A stretch of 64,000 nt of DNA from contig NZ_LQPT01000028.1 in assembly GCF_002102355.1 (NCBI RefSeq), positions 62,001-126,000 on the forward strand, in the 5' to 3' direction. The position numbers were made by a program, and so were the translations under genes. Of this stretch, positions 43,880 through 51,954 are shown in pieces; the stretch's first letter is position 1, and the number at the start of each line of letters is the position of its first letter. The DNA comes from Mycobacterium sherrisii (lineage in GTDB: Bacteria; Actinomycetota; Actinomycetes; Mycobacteriales; Mycobacteriaceae). The notes under the pieces were generated by a model. The model did not search any database and was not told the DNA's origin. It saw nothing but the letters and a program-made list of their open reading frames with translations.

Positions 43880-45103
43880 TCACGCCGACCTGTCCGCCAG
43901 CGCGATGAGCGCCTGCGCCGCATCCTCGGGTACCGACATGTCCAATCCGGTGATTTCCTTGAATCGCCGCAGCCGTTTCATCACGGTGTTGCGGTGGCAG
44001 AACAGCATTGCCGAGGTACGGGCGATGTCGCCGGTTCGGGAATAGGTCCGGACAGTCATGAGCAGATGATGTCGTTCGGTTTCGCTCAAAGCGTCGACAC
44101 TTTGCCGCACGCTGTCGACAAATTGCGGCATTCGGCTCCGCAGGCTTTCGCCGGCCATTAGCGTCCAGACGTCGGTCATCGCCGCCGGGCCGGTGAACTT
44201 GGGCGGCAACGCGAGCGCGATCTCGCAGGCCACACTCGCGGCGTGACGAATGCCCTGCAGACCCAGATGAAGTGGGGCGATTCCGCAGGCGACTTGGGCG
44301 AGCGCGTGCGCATCGGCGCTGCGTCGCCATCCGTCCGGCACGCCTGGCAGTGCGGTAGCGTCCGCCGCGGCGGCCGACCAGAACACCACCGTGCAGCCGC
44401 CCCGCGCGTGACTGTAGGCCTGGCGGCCTTGCCGGCGCAGTTGTTCGGCGAATGACCGCAACGAGTCGTCATGGGTGATCGGAGCCGCTGCCGCCCACAG
44501 CCCGGCGTCCACGGGGATCGCCAACGTTGCGCTGGCGCGAGCCGTCAGCTCGCTCGGCTGCGGGTCATCCGAAAGCAGCAGGGCTACAAAGGATTGTTTG
44601 CTGATCGACTTCTCTTCGGCCATGCGGACTCGTTCGTCCATGAATGCGCTGTGGATGCGCCCGGCGAAAGAGTCGACGGCCGTCCAGACGTGCTGAACGT
44701 GGACGGCCAACGTCAGCGCGTCGCTTTGCTTGGCAAGCCACAACAGGTGTGACCACAGCAGGCCAAAGTCGAGATGGATGGCCGCCGTGAGCTTCTGGGC
44801 TTCGACACCTTGGCGGGCGCGTCGCGCACCGAGCCTGGCCGGGAACTCGGGGTCGGGCGCACCGGGTCGTTGCGCACAACCGGCACCGGCGTAGCGACGC
44901 AACTCAAAGAGGAGAAAGTCGAACGCATCCCTGGATGACTCACGCAACTCGTGGCGTTCGACCAATCCCTCGTAGTACAGCTGCCCCTCCTGGATTTCCT
45001 GCATGAATCGGTCCGCAAGTTGGTCGCGCCACCCGTGCAGCTCCCCGAGCAGTTCCAGCCAGCGTGCCGTTGTCGTCACGCGGATGCGATCGACACTCTT
45101 CAT
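43880..45103 (-). CDS. PucR/CdaR-family transcriptional regulator
   Basis: A 407-aa regulator from ATG 45103 (MKSVDRIRVTTTARWL). The C-terminal helix-turn-helix (SRTGDIARTSAMLFCHRNTV then MKRLRRFKEITGLD) is the PucR HTH_30 block, and the central GGDEF-like region is typical. PucR-type proteins regulate purine, allantoin or related nitrogen catabolism. Divergent from the amidohydrolase/MFS/amidase operon across a 401-base gap, so it is the likely regulator. Confidence 0.82.
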   Translation of the reverse strand: MKSVDRIRVTTTARWLELLGELHGWRDQLADRFMQEIQEGQLYYEGLVERHELRESSRDAFDFLLFELRRYAGAGCAQRPGAPDPEFPARLGARRARQGVEAQKLTAAIHLDFGLLWSHLLWLAKQSDALTLAVHVQHVWTAVDSFAGRIHSAFMDERVRMAEEKSISKQSFVALLLSDDPQPSELTARASATLAIPVDAGLWAAAAPITHDDSLRSFAEQLRRQGRQAYSHARGGCTVVFWSAAAADATALPGVPDGWRRSADAHALAQVACGIAPLHLGLQGIRHAASVACEIALALPPKFTGPAAMTDVWTLMAGESLRSRMPQFVDSVRQSVDALSETERHHLLMTVRTYSRTGDIARTSAMLFCHRNTVMKRLRRFKEITGLDMSVPEDAAQALIALADRSA

Positions 45104-45504
45104 GACACGAAATCTAGTTGTGCTGTGTTGACATCGGCTCTTGTCGAGTGCTTGTGCCCCGACGATACTGATCGTGAGGTTCGATGCGGGCGCCACTGGA
45201 CGCGGTTGCCGCGCAGGACTGTAACAAGTCGATCAACCAGTGTTAACGCGGTTTGTCGCTAGTTTCCAACGGATATCGGCGTCGCCGTGGTAGGGCCGCT
45301 TCGTCTTGCGACAGCGCGGCACCGCAAAGCAATTGAGTGTGCATTTGAACACTGGGTTGGCGATAACTGGTTGCTCTGTGCTCTCGAAAGCGGCGCACGC
45401 CTCGCGCTAATTTCCTTACCAGCCGACACATGGCCATTGTTCCAAACGGCTTGTGCCACTTGGCGTAATAGACCCAGCCTATCAGCACAGGAAGTGAGTG
45501 ACAG
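45104..45504. promoter_or_regulatory. divergent promoter region, regulator/amidohydrolase operon
   Basis: 401 bases with no convincing gene. It must contain both promoters. A TTGACA hexamer occurs at 45128-45133 but no -10 hexamer at the usual spacing is obvious. I found no strong palindrome that I would call an operator. Confidence 0.5.
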
Positions 45505-46827
45505 TTGGCCTCGCGGACCGATATCGAGCACGCCACGCACATGTCGGCATCTCCGGAACAGGACAGCGCCTTCCTCGGCGACTTCGCGGCGATGTCCACT
45601 TTCGGCGCCACCGACGCGGGTGGCGTGGACCGACAGGCTGCGAGCGTCGCGTACGGACAGGCGCGTAAATGGCTTGCCAACTGGTTGCAAAGCCGCGGCT
45701 TCCGCGTCGAACGCGACCGTATCGGCAACCTGTTCGGCTTCCTCGATCTGACGCCCGGCGCGCCCTACGTGCTTGTGGGCTCGCATCTCGATAGTCAACC
45801 GCGAGGCGGAAAATTCGACGGCGCCTACGGAGTGCTCGCGGCCGCGCACGCCGCCGACCGTGTCCGAAACCACTACCAACGCACCGGCGCTCGGGCCGCC
45901 GTGAATATCGCCGTCGTGGACTGGTTCAACGAGGAGGGGTCTCGATTCCAGCCCAGCATGATGGGCAGCGCCGTCTTCACCGGAAAGCTGGATCTCGAAA
46001 ACGCGCTCAGTACGTGTGACCTTGCGGGCGTCACCGTGGGGGACGCGATGGCATCCATCGACGAGCTCGGGTCGAACCCCGTCGGCCCGCAGAGCGCGGC
46101 CGCCGCGGCCTATGTCGAGATCCACATCGAACAGGGCAAGACACTCGAAAAGGAAGCGACCGCCCTCGGATTGGTCACGTCCACCTGGGCGGCGAACAAG
46201 TACGAGGTTGAAGTCGTTGGCGCACAGTCGCATACGGGCGCGACCGACATGGAAGACCGGCAGGACGCCCTGTACGGCGCCGCGCTTGTGGTGGCCGCGG
46301 TGCGGGAAATCGCTGACGCGTTCCCGGGGCAGCTGCACAGCTCATGTGGTCAGTTGACCGTATTCCCGAACTCTCCGAACGCCGTTGCGGGCAAAGTCCG
46401 AATGCATCTTGACCTACGCACCTCCGACGATCCGATTCTTGTTGAGGCGGAGGAACTTCTGCGCCAACGGTGCGCGGCCATCGAGGTCAAGGCCAATATC
46501 AAAGTCGAGAGGCGACGCACCCATAGCTGGTCGGCTAATTACTACCAGCCCGAAGGCGTCGAACTGGCCCGAAGAACTGCCGAAGATCTTGGTCTGAGCC
46601 ACATGGAGATCCGCACCCGAGCCGGGCACGACTCGACCAATATGAAGGACCTGGTCCCAACGGTGATGTTGTTCATCCCCAGCGTCGGCGGAATCTCACA
46701 CAGCGAACTGGAATACACCGCCGACGCGGACCTGTGCAACGGGGTGGCGATGGTCGCCGAACTACTTGCACGCATCACCACGGGCGAACTCGCCACCGCC
46801 GCCAGCAGCCCACCAGCGCAACGTTGA
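45505..46827 (+). CDS. M20-family Zn amidohydrolase (AllC/HyuC-like)
   Basis: A 440-aa hydrolase of the N-carbamoyl-amino-acid/allantoate amidohydrolase group. Metal-binding blocks are VGSHLDSQPRGGKFDGAYGV, DWFNEEGSRFQPSMMGS and AYVEIHIEQGKTLEKE, and C-terminal RAGHDSTNMKDLVP then ISHSELEYT. Such enzymes cut the C-N bond of ureido or carbamoyl acids, releasing ammonia. TTG 45505 has AGGAAG upstream; ATG 45541 is an alternative. First of a three-gene operon. Confidence 0.88.
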   Translation: MASRTDIEHATHMSASPEQDSAFLGDFAAMSTFGATDAGGVDRQAASVAYGQARKWLANWLQSRGFRVERDRIGNLFGFLDLTPGAPYVLVGSHLDSQPRGGKFDGAYGVLAAAHAADRVRNHYQRTGARAAVNIAVVDWFNEEGSRFQPSMMGSAVFTGKLDLENALSTCDLAGVTVGDAMASIDELGSNPVGPQSAAAAAYVEIHIEQGKTLEKEATALGLVTSTWAANKYEVEVVGAQSHTGATDMEDRQDALYGAALVVAAVREIADAFPGQLHSSCGQLTVFPNSPNAVAGKVRMHLDLRTSDDPILVEAEELLRQRCAAIEVKANIKVERRRTHSWSANYYQPEGVELARRTAEDLGLSHMEIRTRAGHDSTNMKDLVPTVMLFIPSVGGISHSELEYTADADLCNGVAMVAELLARITTGELATAASSPPAQR

Positions 46828-46953
46828 GGTCGCGCCCCCGTCCACCCGAATCGCCAATTTCGGGTCGAAGGGTGCCCAGCGCGCATGTTCATGCCACTGG
46901 CCCGTTCGCCGAATTCCGGCATACTCCTTCAATTCTCAAGTAGGTGAATCACG

Positions 46954-48171
46954 TTGACACGATCACGATGGACCATCATCGCCGTTCTCTTCGCGACCTG
47001 GCTGATTTCGTACTTCGATAGATCGCTGATTGCGACCGCTCTGCCGTTCATCGGCCGCGACTTCGGGTTGTCGCCAACGCTGAAAGGCTTTGTCAGCAGT
47101 GCATTCTTTATCGGATATGCGGCGGTGCAGATCCCGGGCGGTATTCTGGCCGACCGGGTTGGTCCCCGCCGCGTCGCGTTCGGAGCCGTGCTGGGCTGGT
47201 CGATATTCTGTGCCCTCACCGGAGCGGCCGGCACCATCCTGACGCTGATCACGGTGCGGATTCTGTTCGGTTTGACCGAGGGCGCATTCTCTCCCGCGTC
47301 TTGGAAAATCCTGTCGATGGCGGTGGACGAGACAAACCGGGCGCGGGCTAATGCCTTGATGCTCACCTCGAACCTCGTCGGCCCCGCCCTCGCGCCGATT
47401 GTCTTGGCTCCGTTCATCGCGTCAATCGGGTGGCGTCCGGCGTTCTGGTGCCTGGCGATACCCGGCATCTTCGCCGCCTTCATTTGTTTGAAGTTCCTGC
47501 CGGCCGCCAAGAACGGATCCGCGGTCAAGGTCGATGCCCAGACCGCCGCCGAGCCGATCTCCATGCGGAAGGCCCTGATGAATCCGGTGATCGGCAAGCT
47601 GTTCCTCATCTGGGGAACCTGGGACATCACCTGGTGGGGATTCATCTCCTGGGTGCCTTCGTACCTGTATTCCGGGCGAGCCTTCTCGTTGGAGAAGACC
47701 GGCCTGCTGGCCTCCCTCCCGTTTGCCGTCGGCATCATCGGCATGCTGGGCGCGGGCTATGCCGCCGATCGAATCGCAAAGCGTCGCACCGTGATCATGG
47801 TCTGCCTGGTCGGAAACGCCACCTTCCTCGCGTTGCTGGCTCTTGCGAAGAGCCCGGGCGCGGCGATCGTGTGCCTGATCGGAGTCGGCTTCTTCTTGCC
47901 CGCGATGTACGGACCGTTCTGGTCACTCCCGATGCAGCTGCTCCCGAGCTCGCTGATGGGCGCGGGCGCGGGGCTGATCAACTTCGCGGGACAGCTGGCG
48001 GGATTCATATCCCCGATTGTCATCGGTTGGACGATCGCGGTCACCGGGACGTATACCGCCGGATTTCTGTTCCTCGCGGCGGCGGCCGTAGTCTGTCTGT
48101 TGATTACCGCCAGCCTGCGTGAGCCGAGTCACGAGGTTCCGCAACCAGCCACAGTGAGCAGCGCATCATGA
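46954..48171 (+). CDS. MFS transporter, anion:cation symporter-like
   Basis: A 405-aa, 12-helix MFS protein. ADRVGPRRVAFG is the signature loop between helices 2 and 3. LIATALPFIGRDFGLSP and SWVPSYLYSGRAFS resemble the ACS family, which imports organic acids. TTG 46954 with TAGGTGA. It lies between the amidohydrolase and the amidase and overlaps the latter (ATGA), so it probably imports their substrate. Confidence 0.87.
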   Translation: MTRSRWTIIAVLFATWLISYFDRSLIATALPFIGRDFGLSPTLKGFVSSAFFIGYAAVQIPGGILADRVGPRRVAFGAVLGWSIFCALTGAAGTILTLITVRILFGLTEGAFSPASWKILSMAVDETNRARANALMLTSNLVGPALAPIVLAPFIASIGWRPAFWCLAIPGIFAAFICLKFLPAAKNGSAVKVDAQTAAEPISMRKALMNPVIGKLFLIWGTWDITWWGFISWVPSYLYSGRAFSLEKTGLLASLPFAVGIIGMLGAGYAADRIAKRRTVIMVCLVGNATFLALLALAKSPGAAIVCLIGVGFFLPAMYGPFWSLPMQLLPSSLMGAGAGLINFAGQLAGFISPIVIGWTIAVTGTYTAGFLFLAAAAVVCLLITASLREPSHEVPQPATVSSAS

Positions 48172-49427
48172 CCAGCCCCACCAGTGTCCGAACATCGGTT
48201 TCGTCGTCGCTAGCGAAGATTCGCCAGTCGGACAACAGCATTCAGGCATTCGAAGAGGTCTTCGCCGACGATGCAGTCGCGCGCGCCGAACTTCTCGACG
48301 GAGGAGATCCGGCCTCGGGCACCGAACCGCTGCGGGGCATGACGCTCGGGGTCAAGGACATCTTCGAGCTCAGCGGTCGCAGCCCCGGCAACGGAAATCG
48401 CACCGTTTTTGGAATGCTTTCCCGTGACATGCCGGAGGATGACGCTGCACTGATCCGGATTTTGCGCGGCGCCGGTGCGGTCATCACCGGCATGACTCGC
48501 TCGACCGAGCTTTGCTGGTATCAGCCAACTCTCACGCGAAACCCGCATGATCTCAACTGCACACCGGGAGGATCGTCGAGCGGGTCCGCGGCCGCCGTCG
48601 CGGCCGACATGGTGACCGCGGCGATCGGCAGCCAAACCAATGGCTCGGTAGTCAGGCCCGCCAGCTACTGCGGACTATTCGCGTACAAGGCGGGTTATGA
48701 CCGCTTGGACCTCACCGGAATGACGCGGATCAGCGACTCGTTCGATCACACCGGCTTCTTTGCCCGCGATGCGGCAACCGTGACGAGGCTGGCCGAGGTC
48801 GCGGGCGATCTCCAAGTGCCGCAGCAAAGTTCGTCCGGCTATCGGCTGGGGGTCGTCGACACGCAAGATTTGGTCGACGTTGACGACGAGGTCGTGGAGA
48901 CGTTCATCGCGTACGTCGGACAACTGCGGGAAGCCGGTCACGAGGTCGAACCGGTACGACTTCCAGAAGTGTTGGCACCTGAGACATTCGATGCGTATTA
49001 CGGTGTGTTGGCACCGGAGCTCTACCAATTGCATCGGAGCCTGCTGGCCCCGGATCTCATCGACAAGCTCGGCCCCAAGACCGTCGAAATTCTGCAGCGC
49101 GGGCGCGACACAACCGCGACCCAGCAACGCGAAGCCGAGAAGGCGGTAGCCGAGCTCCGAACGCGCGTCGATGGGTATTTCGATCGGTTCGATGCGCTGA
49201 TATTGCCCGCGGCAACGTCGCCGGCGCCGAGAACGCTCACCCACACCGGATCGCCGGCACTGTCGACGCTGTCCAGCATGGCCGGCGTTCCCATCACGGT
49301 GGTCCCCGCCGGGCTCGGCCGATCCGGCCTCCCGGTGGGCATCCAGATTTGGGGCCGCTTGGGCGCCGATGAGACCGTCTTGGCGCTGCTTGTGGCGTTG
49401 CCGTCCGCGTACGTCGCACCGCAGTAG
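48168..49427 (+). CDS. amidase-signature family amidase
   Basis: A 419-aa amidase. Ser-cisSer-Lys triad: Lys in MTLGVKDIFEL, cis-Ser in CTPGGSSSGSAAAVAADM, nucleophile Ser in GSQTNGSVVRPASYCG. Short C-terminus compared with AtzF-type allophanate hydrolases. Overlaps the transporter stop. With the M20 enzyme it could release ammonia stepwise from an amide or ureide. Confidence 0.88.
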   Translation: MTSPTSVRTSVSSSLAKIRQSDNSIQAFEEVFADDAVARAELLDGGDPASGTEPLRGMTLGVKDIFELSGRSPGNGNRTVFGMLSRDMPEDDAALIRILRGAGAVITGMTRSTELCWYQPTLTRNPHDLNCTPGGSSSGSAAAVAADMVTAAIGSQTNGSVVRPASYCGLFAYKAGYDRLDLTGMTRISDSFDHTGFFARDAATVTRLAEVAGDLQVPQQSSSGYRLGVVDTQDLVDVDDEVVETFIAYVGQLREAGHEVEPVRLPEVLAPETFDAYYGVLAPELYQLHRSLLAPDLIDKLGPKTVEILQRGRDTTATQQREAEKAVAELRTRVDGYFDRFDALILPAATSPAPRTLTHTGSPALSTLSSMAGVPITVVPAGLGRSGLPVGIQIWGRLGADETVLALLVALPSAYVAPQ

Positions 49428-49462
49428 CTGGGGCAGTAGCCATCGACCAATTCCGGTGTACA

Positions 49463-49477
49463 GGCCCTTGTCAGGAT
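49463..49477. repeat. imperfect direct repeat of the tRNA-Thr 3' end
   Basis: GGCCCTTGTCAGGAT matches 50223-50237 (GCCCCCTGTCAGGAT) at 13 of 15 positions, with TGTCAGGAT contiguous and the same orientation. It bounds a 0.76-kb segment ending at the tRNA. A relic attachment site is possible but chance cannot be excluded. Confidence 0.35.
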
Positions 49478-49740
49478 AGCGAACGACTAGAAGTCAGCGG
49501 AAATACCGCTACCGCACGGGAATTGCGGATTTAGGCATAGCGGCTGGGTCTCTTCGGACCTGGCCGATTTGTCGCAGACGTATGCCGCGACGGTGACAGC
49601 CGTCATCGTTTGTTCCTTGCGGGCGAGCGAGGTCCGTTGGTCTCTTTAGGAGCGGGCCAAGTGCGGAGCCCTCGTCGCAGCCGAACTGACCGGCAGTTCC
49701 GCCAGTCAATCATGGGTGGGCCACGCCGAATAGCAGGCTT

Positions 49741-49962
49741 CTACTGCTTTTTCGATGGCTCGCCCACGTTCATTCGGCTGCAATCGGGCCCGAAATTATT
49801 CATCATCTTGCTGATGAGGACGTCCACCACGGCGCGACTCTGTTCGCTGCTCGGCTCTTTTGTGGCGCGAAGTTCAGCCAGCATCGTCGGATCCCGGCGT
49901 GCGAGTTCGTCAATGATCACCGCGCGATGCTCGGCAGGGATGGCGTCCAAAACATTGTTCAC
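49741..49962 (-). CDS. small protein coupled to a decayed gene
   Basis: A 73-aa gene if it starts at GTG 49962 (VNNVLDAIPAEHRAVIIDEL); ATG 49995 in the same frame gives 84 aa. The GTG overlaps the stop of the upstream fragment as GTGA, so it was translated with that gene. Acidic helical protein ending NVGEPSKKQ, no known domain. If the fragment is a toxin remnant, this is the likely immunity protein. Confidence 0.55.
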   Translation of the reverse strand: MNNVLDAIPAEHRAVIIDELARRDPTMLAELRATKEPSSEQSRAVVDVLISKMMNNFGPDCSRMNVGEPSKKQ

Positions 49963-50221
49963 GGGTGCCTCCACCCGTTTTGGTTCTTCGCCCAAGCGGT
50001 AACCACCTGGCCGTCCTGACTCAAGACGACCACCGCGTCCAGACCCTCGTACGCGTAAGAACCGCGGCCCTGGTCGTCTAGCTTAAATCGCGCGATGTCA
50101 TGACCTTGTCACAACTCGTTCAAGTGTCCGCGGCGGCCTCCAAGGCGTCATTCTCTGCTCTCGAACGTCTTTGCGGCGCTGCTTGAAGCCGATCCGCAAT
50201 TAGGTCAACTACAGAAGCGGG
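49959..50221 (-). pseudogene. decayed C-terminal fragment, toxin-like
   Basis: Three frames, read in turn, give protein-like sequence: VVDLIADRLQAAPQRRSRAE with NDALEAAADT, then LERVVTR, then HDIARFKLDDQGRGSYAYEG with LDAVVVLSQDGQVVTAWAK and NQNGWRHP. Stops at 50120 and 50098 mark the two frameshifts. No start is present. It begins exactly at the tRNA 3' end and resembles the C-terminal domain of a large polymorphic toxin. The family is a guess. Confidence 0.5.
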
Positions 50222-50293
50222 AGCCCCCTGTCAGGATTGAACTGACGACCGCTCGCTTACAAGGCGAGTGCTCTACCACTGAGCTAAGGAGGC
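50222..50293 (-). tRNA. tRNA-Thr (anticodon TGT)
   Basis: On the minus strand GCCTCCT (acceptor) pairs with AGGGGGC with discriminator T. D-stem GCTC, anticodon stem CTCGC/GCGAG around loop CTTGTAA (anticodon TGT), T-stem GTCAG/CTGAC with loop TTCAATC. 72 nt; no CCA encoded. Confidence 0.95.
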
Positions 50294-50321
50294 CGGGTAA
50301 ATCGGCTGCCAGCTTAGCCGG

Positions 50322-51044
50322 TCACGCCTCGCCCTCGATGATGCGTTGCGAAGGCACCGGACGCGACGGGCCGCGTCGCCCGGTGCGCCGGCCGGGCAGC
50401 GGGATCCGATCGGCGATGCTGCTCAACGGGTTGACGACCATGGTCAGCGCGACCACCGCGTCTTGCAGCGTCGCGATGGCCGGCTCGAGTGCCTCCATCC
50501 CGGGGGTCAACCGCGCCAGGGTGTCGGCGACGTCGGCGAGCTGGTCGAGCGGACCGTTTTTGGCGGTGAGTTTGTCGATCAGGCCGCCCTCGGAAAGCAG
50601 CCGATCGGCCAGTCCGTCCTCGGACAGGACCCGTTCGATCAGGCCGTCTTCGGCCAGCAGCTGATCGGCCAGGCCGCCGGGCTGCAGCGCCCGATGCAGA
50701 CCACCACCCTCGGCGGTCAACCGGTCGACCAGACCGCCGTCGGACATCAACAGATCGACCACGCCGCCGGGGCGAAGTAACCGGTCGAGCGGTCCGTCGG
50801 GTGCCATGGCGCGTCCCAAGGGCGCGTCGTCGTCCATCATTCTGGCCAGGCGATTGGCGCGGACGAGCGCATCGTCGAGCCCCAGCATGGACGTCACGGC
50901 GTTGGTCCCGGTCCCCGCTTCACCCAGGGAACGCTTGGCCACCCCGACCGCCGCGCTGGCGAGGTTCAAACTCGCCTCGGCGGCCGCCAGGCCGACTCGC
51001 GCGGGCGCCGTCGCCGCGGAAACCATGCTCTTGGCGAGATTCAT
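50322..51044 (-). CDS. repeat-containing protein of unknown function (Rv0756c-like)
   Basis: A 240-aa protein, as long as Rv0756c (241 aa). The centre (residues about 82-170) is a run of roughly 10-11-residue repeats with the pattern (D/E)-G-(G/L)-L-x-D-x-L-L, for example DGPLDRLLRPGG and EDGLADRLLSEGG. This should form a regular helical or beta-solenoid array. N-terminal helix resembles phasin-like segments. No signal peptide. Divergent from phoP. Confidence 0.75.
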   Translation of the reverse strand: MNLAKSMVSAATAPARVGLAAAEASLNLASAAVGVAKRSLGEAGTGTNAVTSMLGLDDALVRANRLARMMDDDAPLGRAMAPDGPLDRLLRPGGVVDLLMSDGGLVDRLTAEGGGLHRALQPGGLADQLLAEDGLIERVLSEDGLADRLLSEGGLIDKLTAKNGPLDQLADVADTLARLTPGMEALEPAIATLQDAVVALTMVVNPLSSIADRIPLPGRRTGRRGPSRPVPSQRIIEGEA

Positions 51045-51108
51045 AATTCGAGTCTAGGCACGGCAGGTGCGGGAAAAGCCGGACCGGTCCAAGCTGACGC
51101 GATGATTC

Positions 51109-51126
51109 CTGGCAGAATACTGGCAG
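51109..51126. promoter_or_regulatory. direct repeat before phoP, possible PhoP site
   Basis: CTGGCAG-AATA-CTGGCAG, two identical 7-bp repeats with a 4-bp spacer, so an 11-bp period. PhoP binds direct repeats with 4-bp spacing, though the sequence departs from the known consensus. 74 bases before phoP. Confidence 0.4.
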
Positions 51127-51199
51127 GCTATCTCCAACCAATTCGCAGGATTTGCACAATAATTGTAAAGGCAACGTACAAACAGGGCGGAAGTAGTAG

Positions 51200-51919
51200 A
51201 TGACAGCGCCGACCGTAACCGAAACCAGACCCGAAGCACGTGTTCTCGTCGTCGATGACGAGGACAACATCGTCGAACTGCTCTCAGTGAGTCTCAAATT
51301 CCAGGGATTTGAGGTCGCCACAGCGACCAACGGAGCTCAAGCGCTCGACCGCGCCCGCGAAACCCGGCCCGACGCGGTCATTCTCGACGTCATGATGCCC
51401 GGGATGGACGGCTTCGGGGTGCTGCGCCGGCTACGCGCCGACGGCATCGACGCTCCCGCACTGTTTTTGACAGCCCGCGACTCGCTGCAGGACAAGATCG
51501 CGGGTCTCACCCTGGGCGGCGACGACTATGTGACGAAGCCGTTCAGCCTCGAGGAGGTCGTCGCCCGGTTGCGGGTCATCTTGCGGCGCGCCGGCAAGGG
51601 CACGGCCGAGGCGCACAACGCCCGGCTGACATTCGCCGACATCGAACTGGACGAAGAGACCCACGAAGTGTGGAAGGCCGGTGAACCGGTGTCGTTGTCC
51701 CCGACCGAGTTCACCCTGCTGCGTTATTTCGTGATCAACGCCGGGACGGTGCTGAGCAAACCGAAGATCCTCGACCACGTCTGGCGTTACGACTTCGGCG
51801 GCGACGTCAACGTCGTCGAGTCCTACGTGTCCTATCTGCGTCGCAAGATCGATACTGGGGAGAAGCGGCTCCTGCACACGTTGCGCGGCGTGGGTTACGT
51901 TTTGCGGGAGCCGCGCTGA
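51200..51919 (+). CDS. phoP: response regulator PhoP
   Basis: A 239-aa OmpR-family regulator nearly identical to PhoP (Rv0757) outside the N-terminus. Receiver domain: acidic pocket DDED, phospho-acceptor Asp in VILDVMMPGMDGFG, Thr in FLTARDS, Lys in TKPFS. C-terminal winged helix with DHVWRYDFGGDVNVVESYVS. Controls virulence lipids, ESX-1 export and pH response in M. tuberculosis. Partner PhoR follows by 35 bases. Confidence 0.97.
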   Translation: MTAPTVTETRPEARVLVVDDEDNIVELLSVSLKFQGFEVATATNGAQALDRARETRPDAVILDVMMPGMDGFGVLRRLRADGIDAPALFLTARDSLQDKIAGLTLGGDDYVTKPFSLEEVVARLRVILRRAGKGTAEAHNARLTFADIELDEETHEVWKAGEPVSLSPTEFTLLRYFVINAGTVLSKPKILDHVWRYDFGGDVNVVESYVSYLRRKIDTGEKRLLHTLRGVGYVLREPR

Positions 51920-51954
51920 GTACACCCTTTGCCAGTCGGCGAAAGTAGCGATCG

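Noticed and set aside
45128-45133. TTGACA as a -35 element of the regulator/amidohydrolase promoter
   Set aside because: No -10 hexamer at a suitable spacing; kept only as a note in the intergenic entry.
45259-46338. 359-aa minus-strand frame opposite the M20 amidohydrolase
   Set aside because: No recognisable domain and shadow composition; the M20 motifs on the plus strand are clear.
49509-49709. 66-aa minus-strand frame in the gap after the amidase
   Set aside because: No ribosome site, no homology recognised and poor composition; treated as noncoding.
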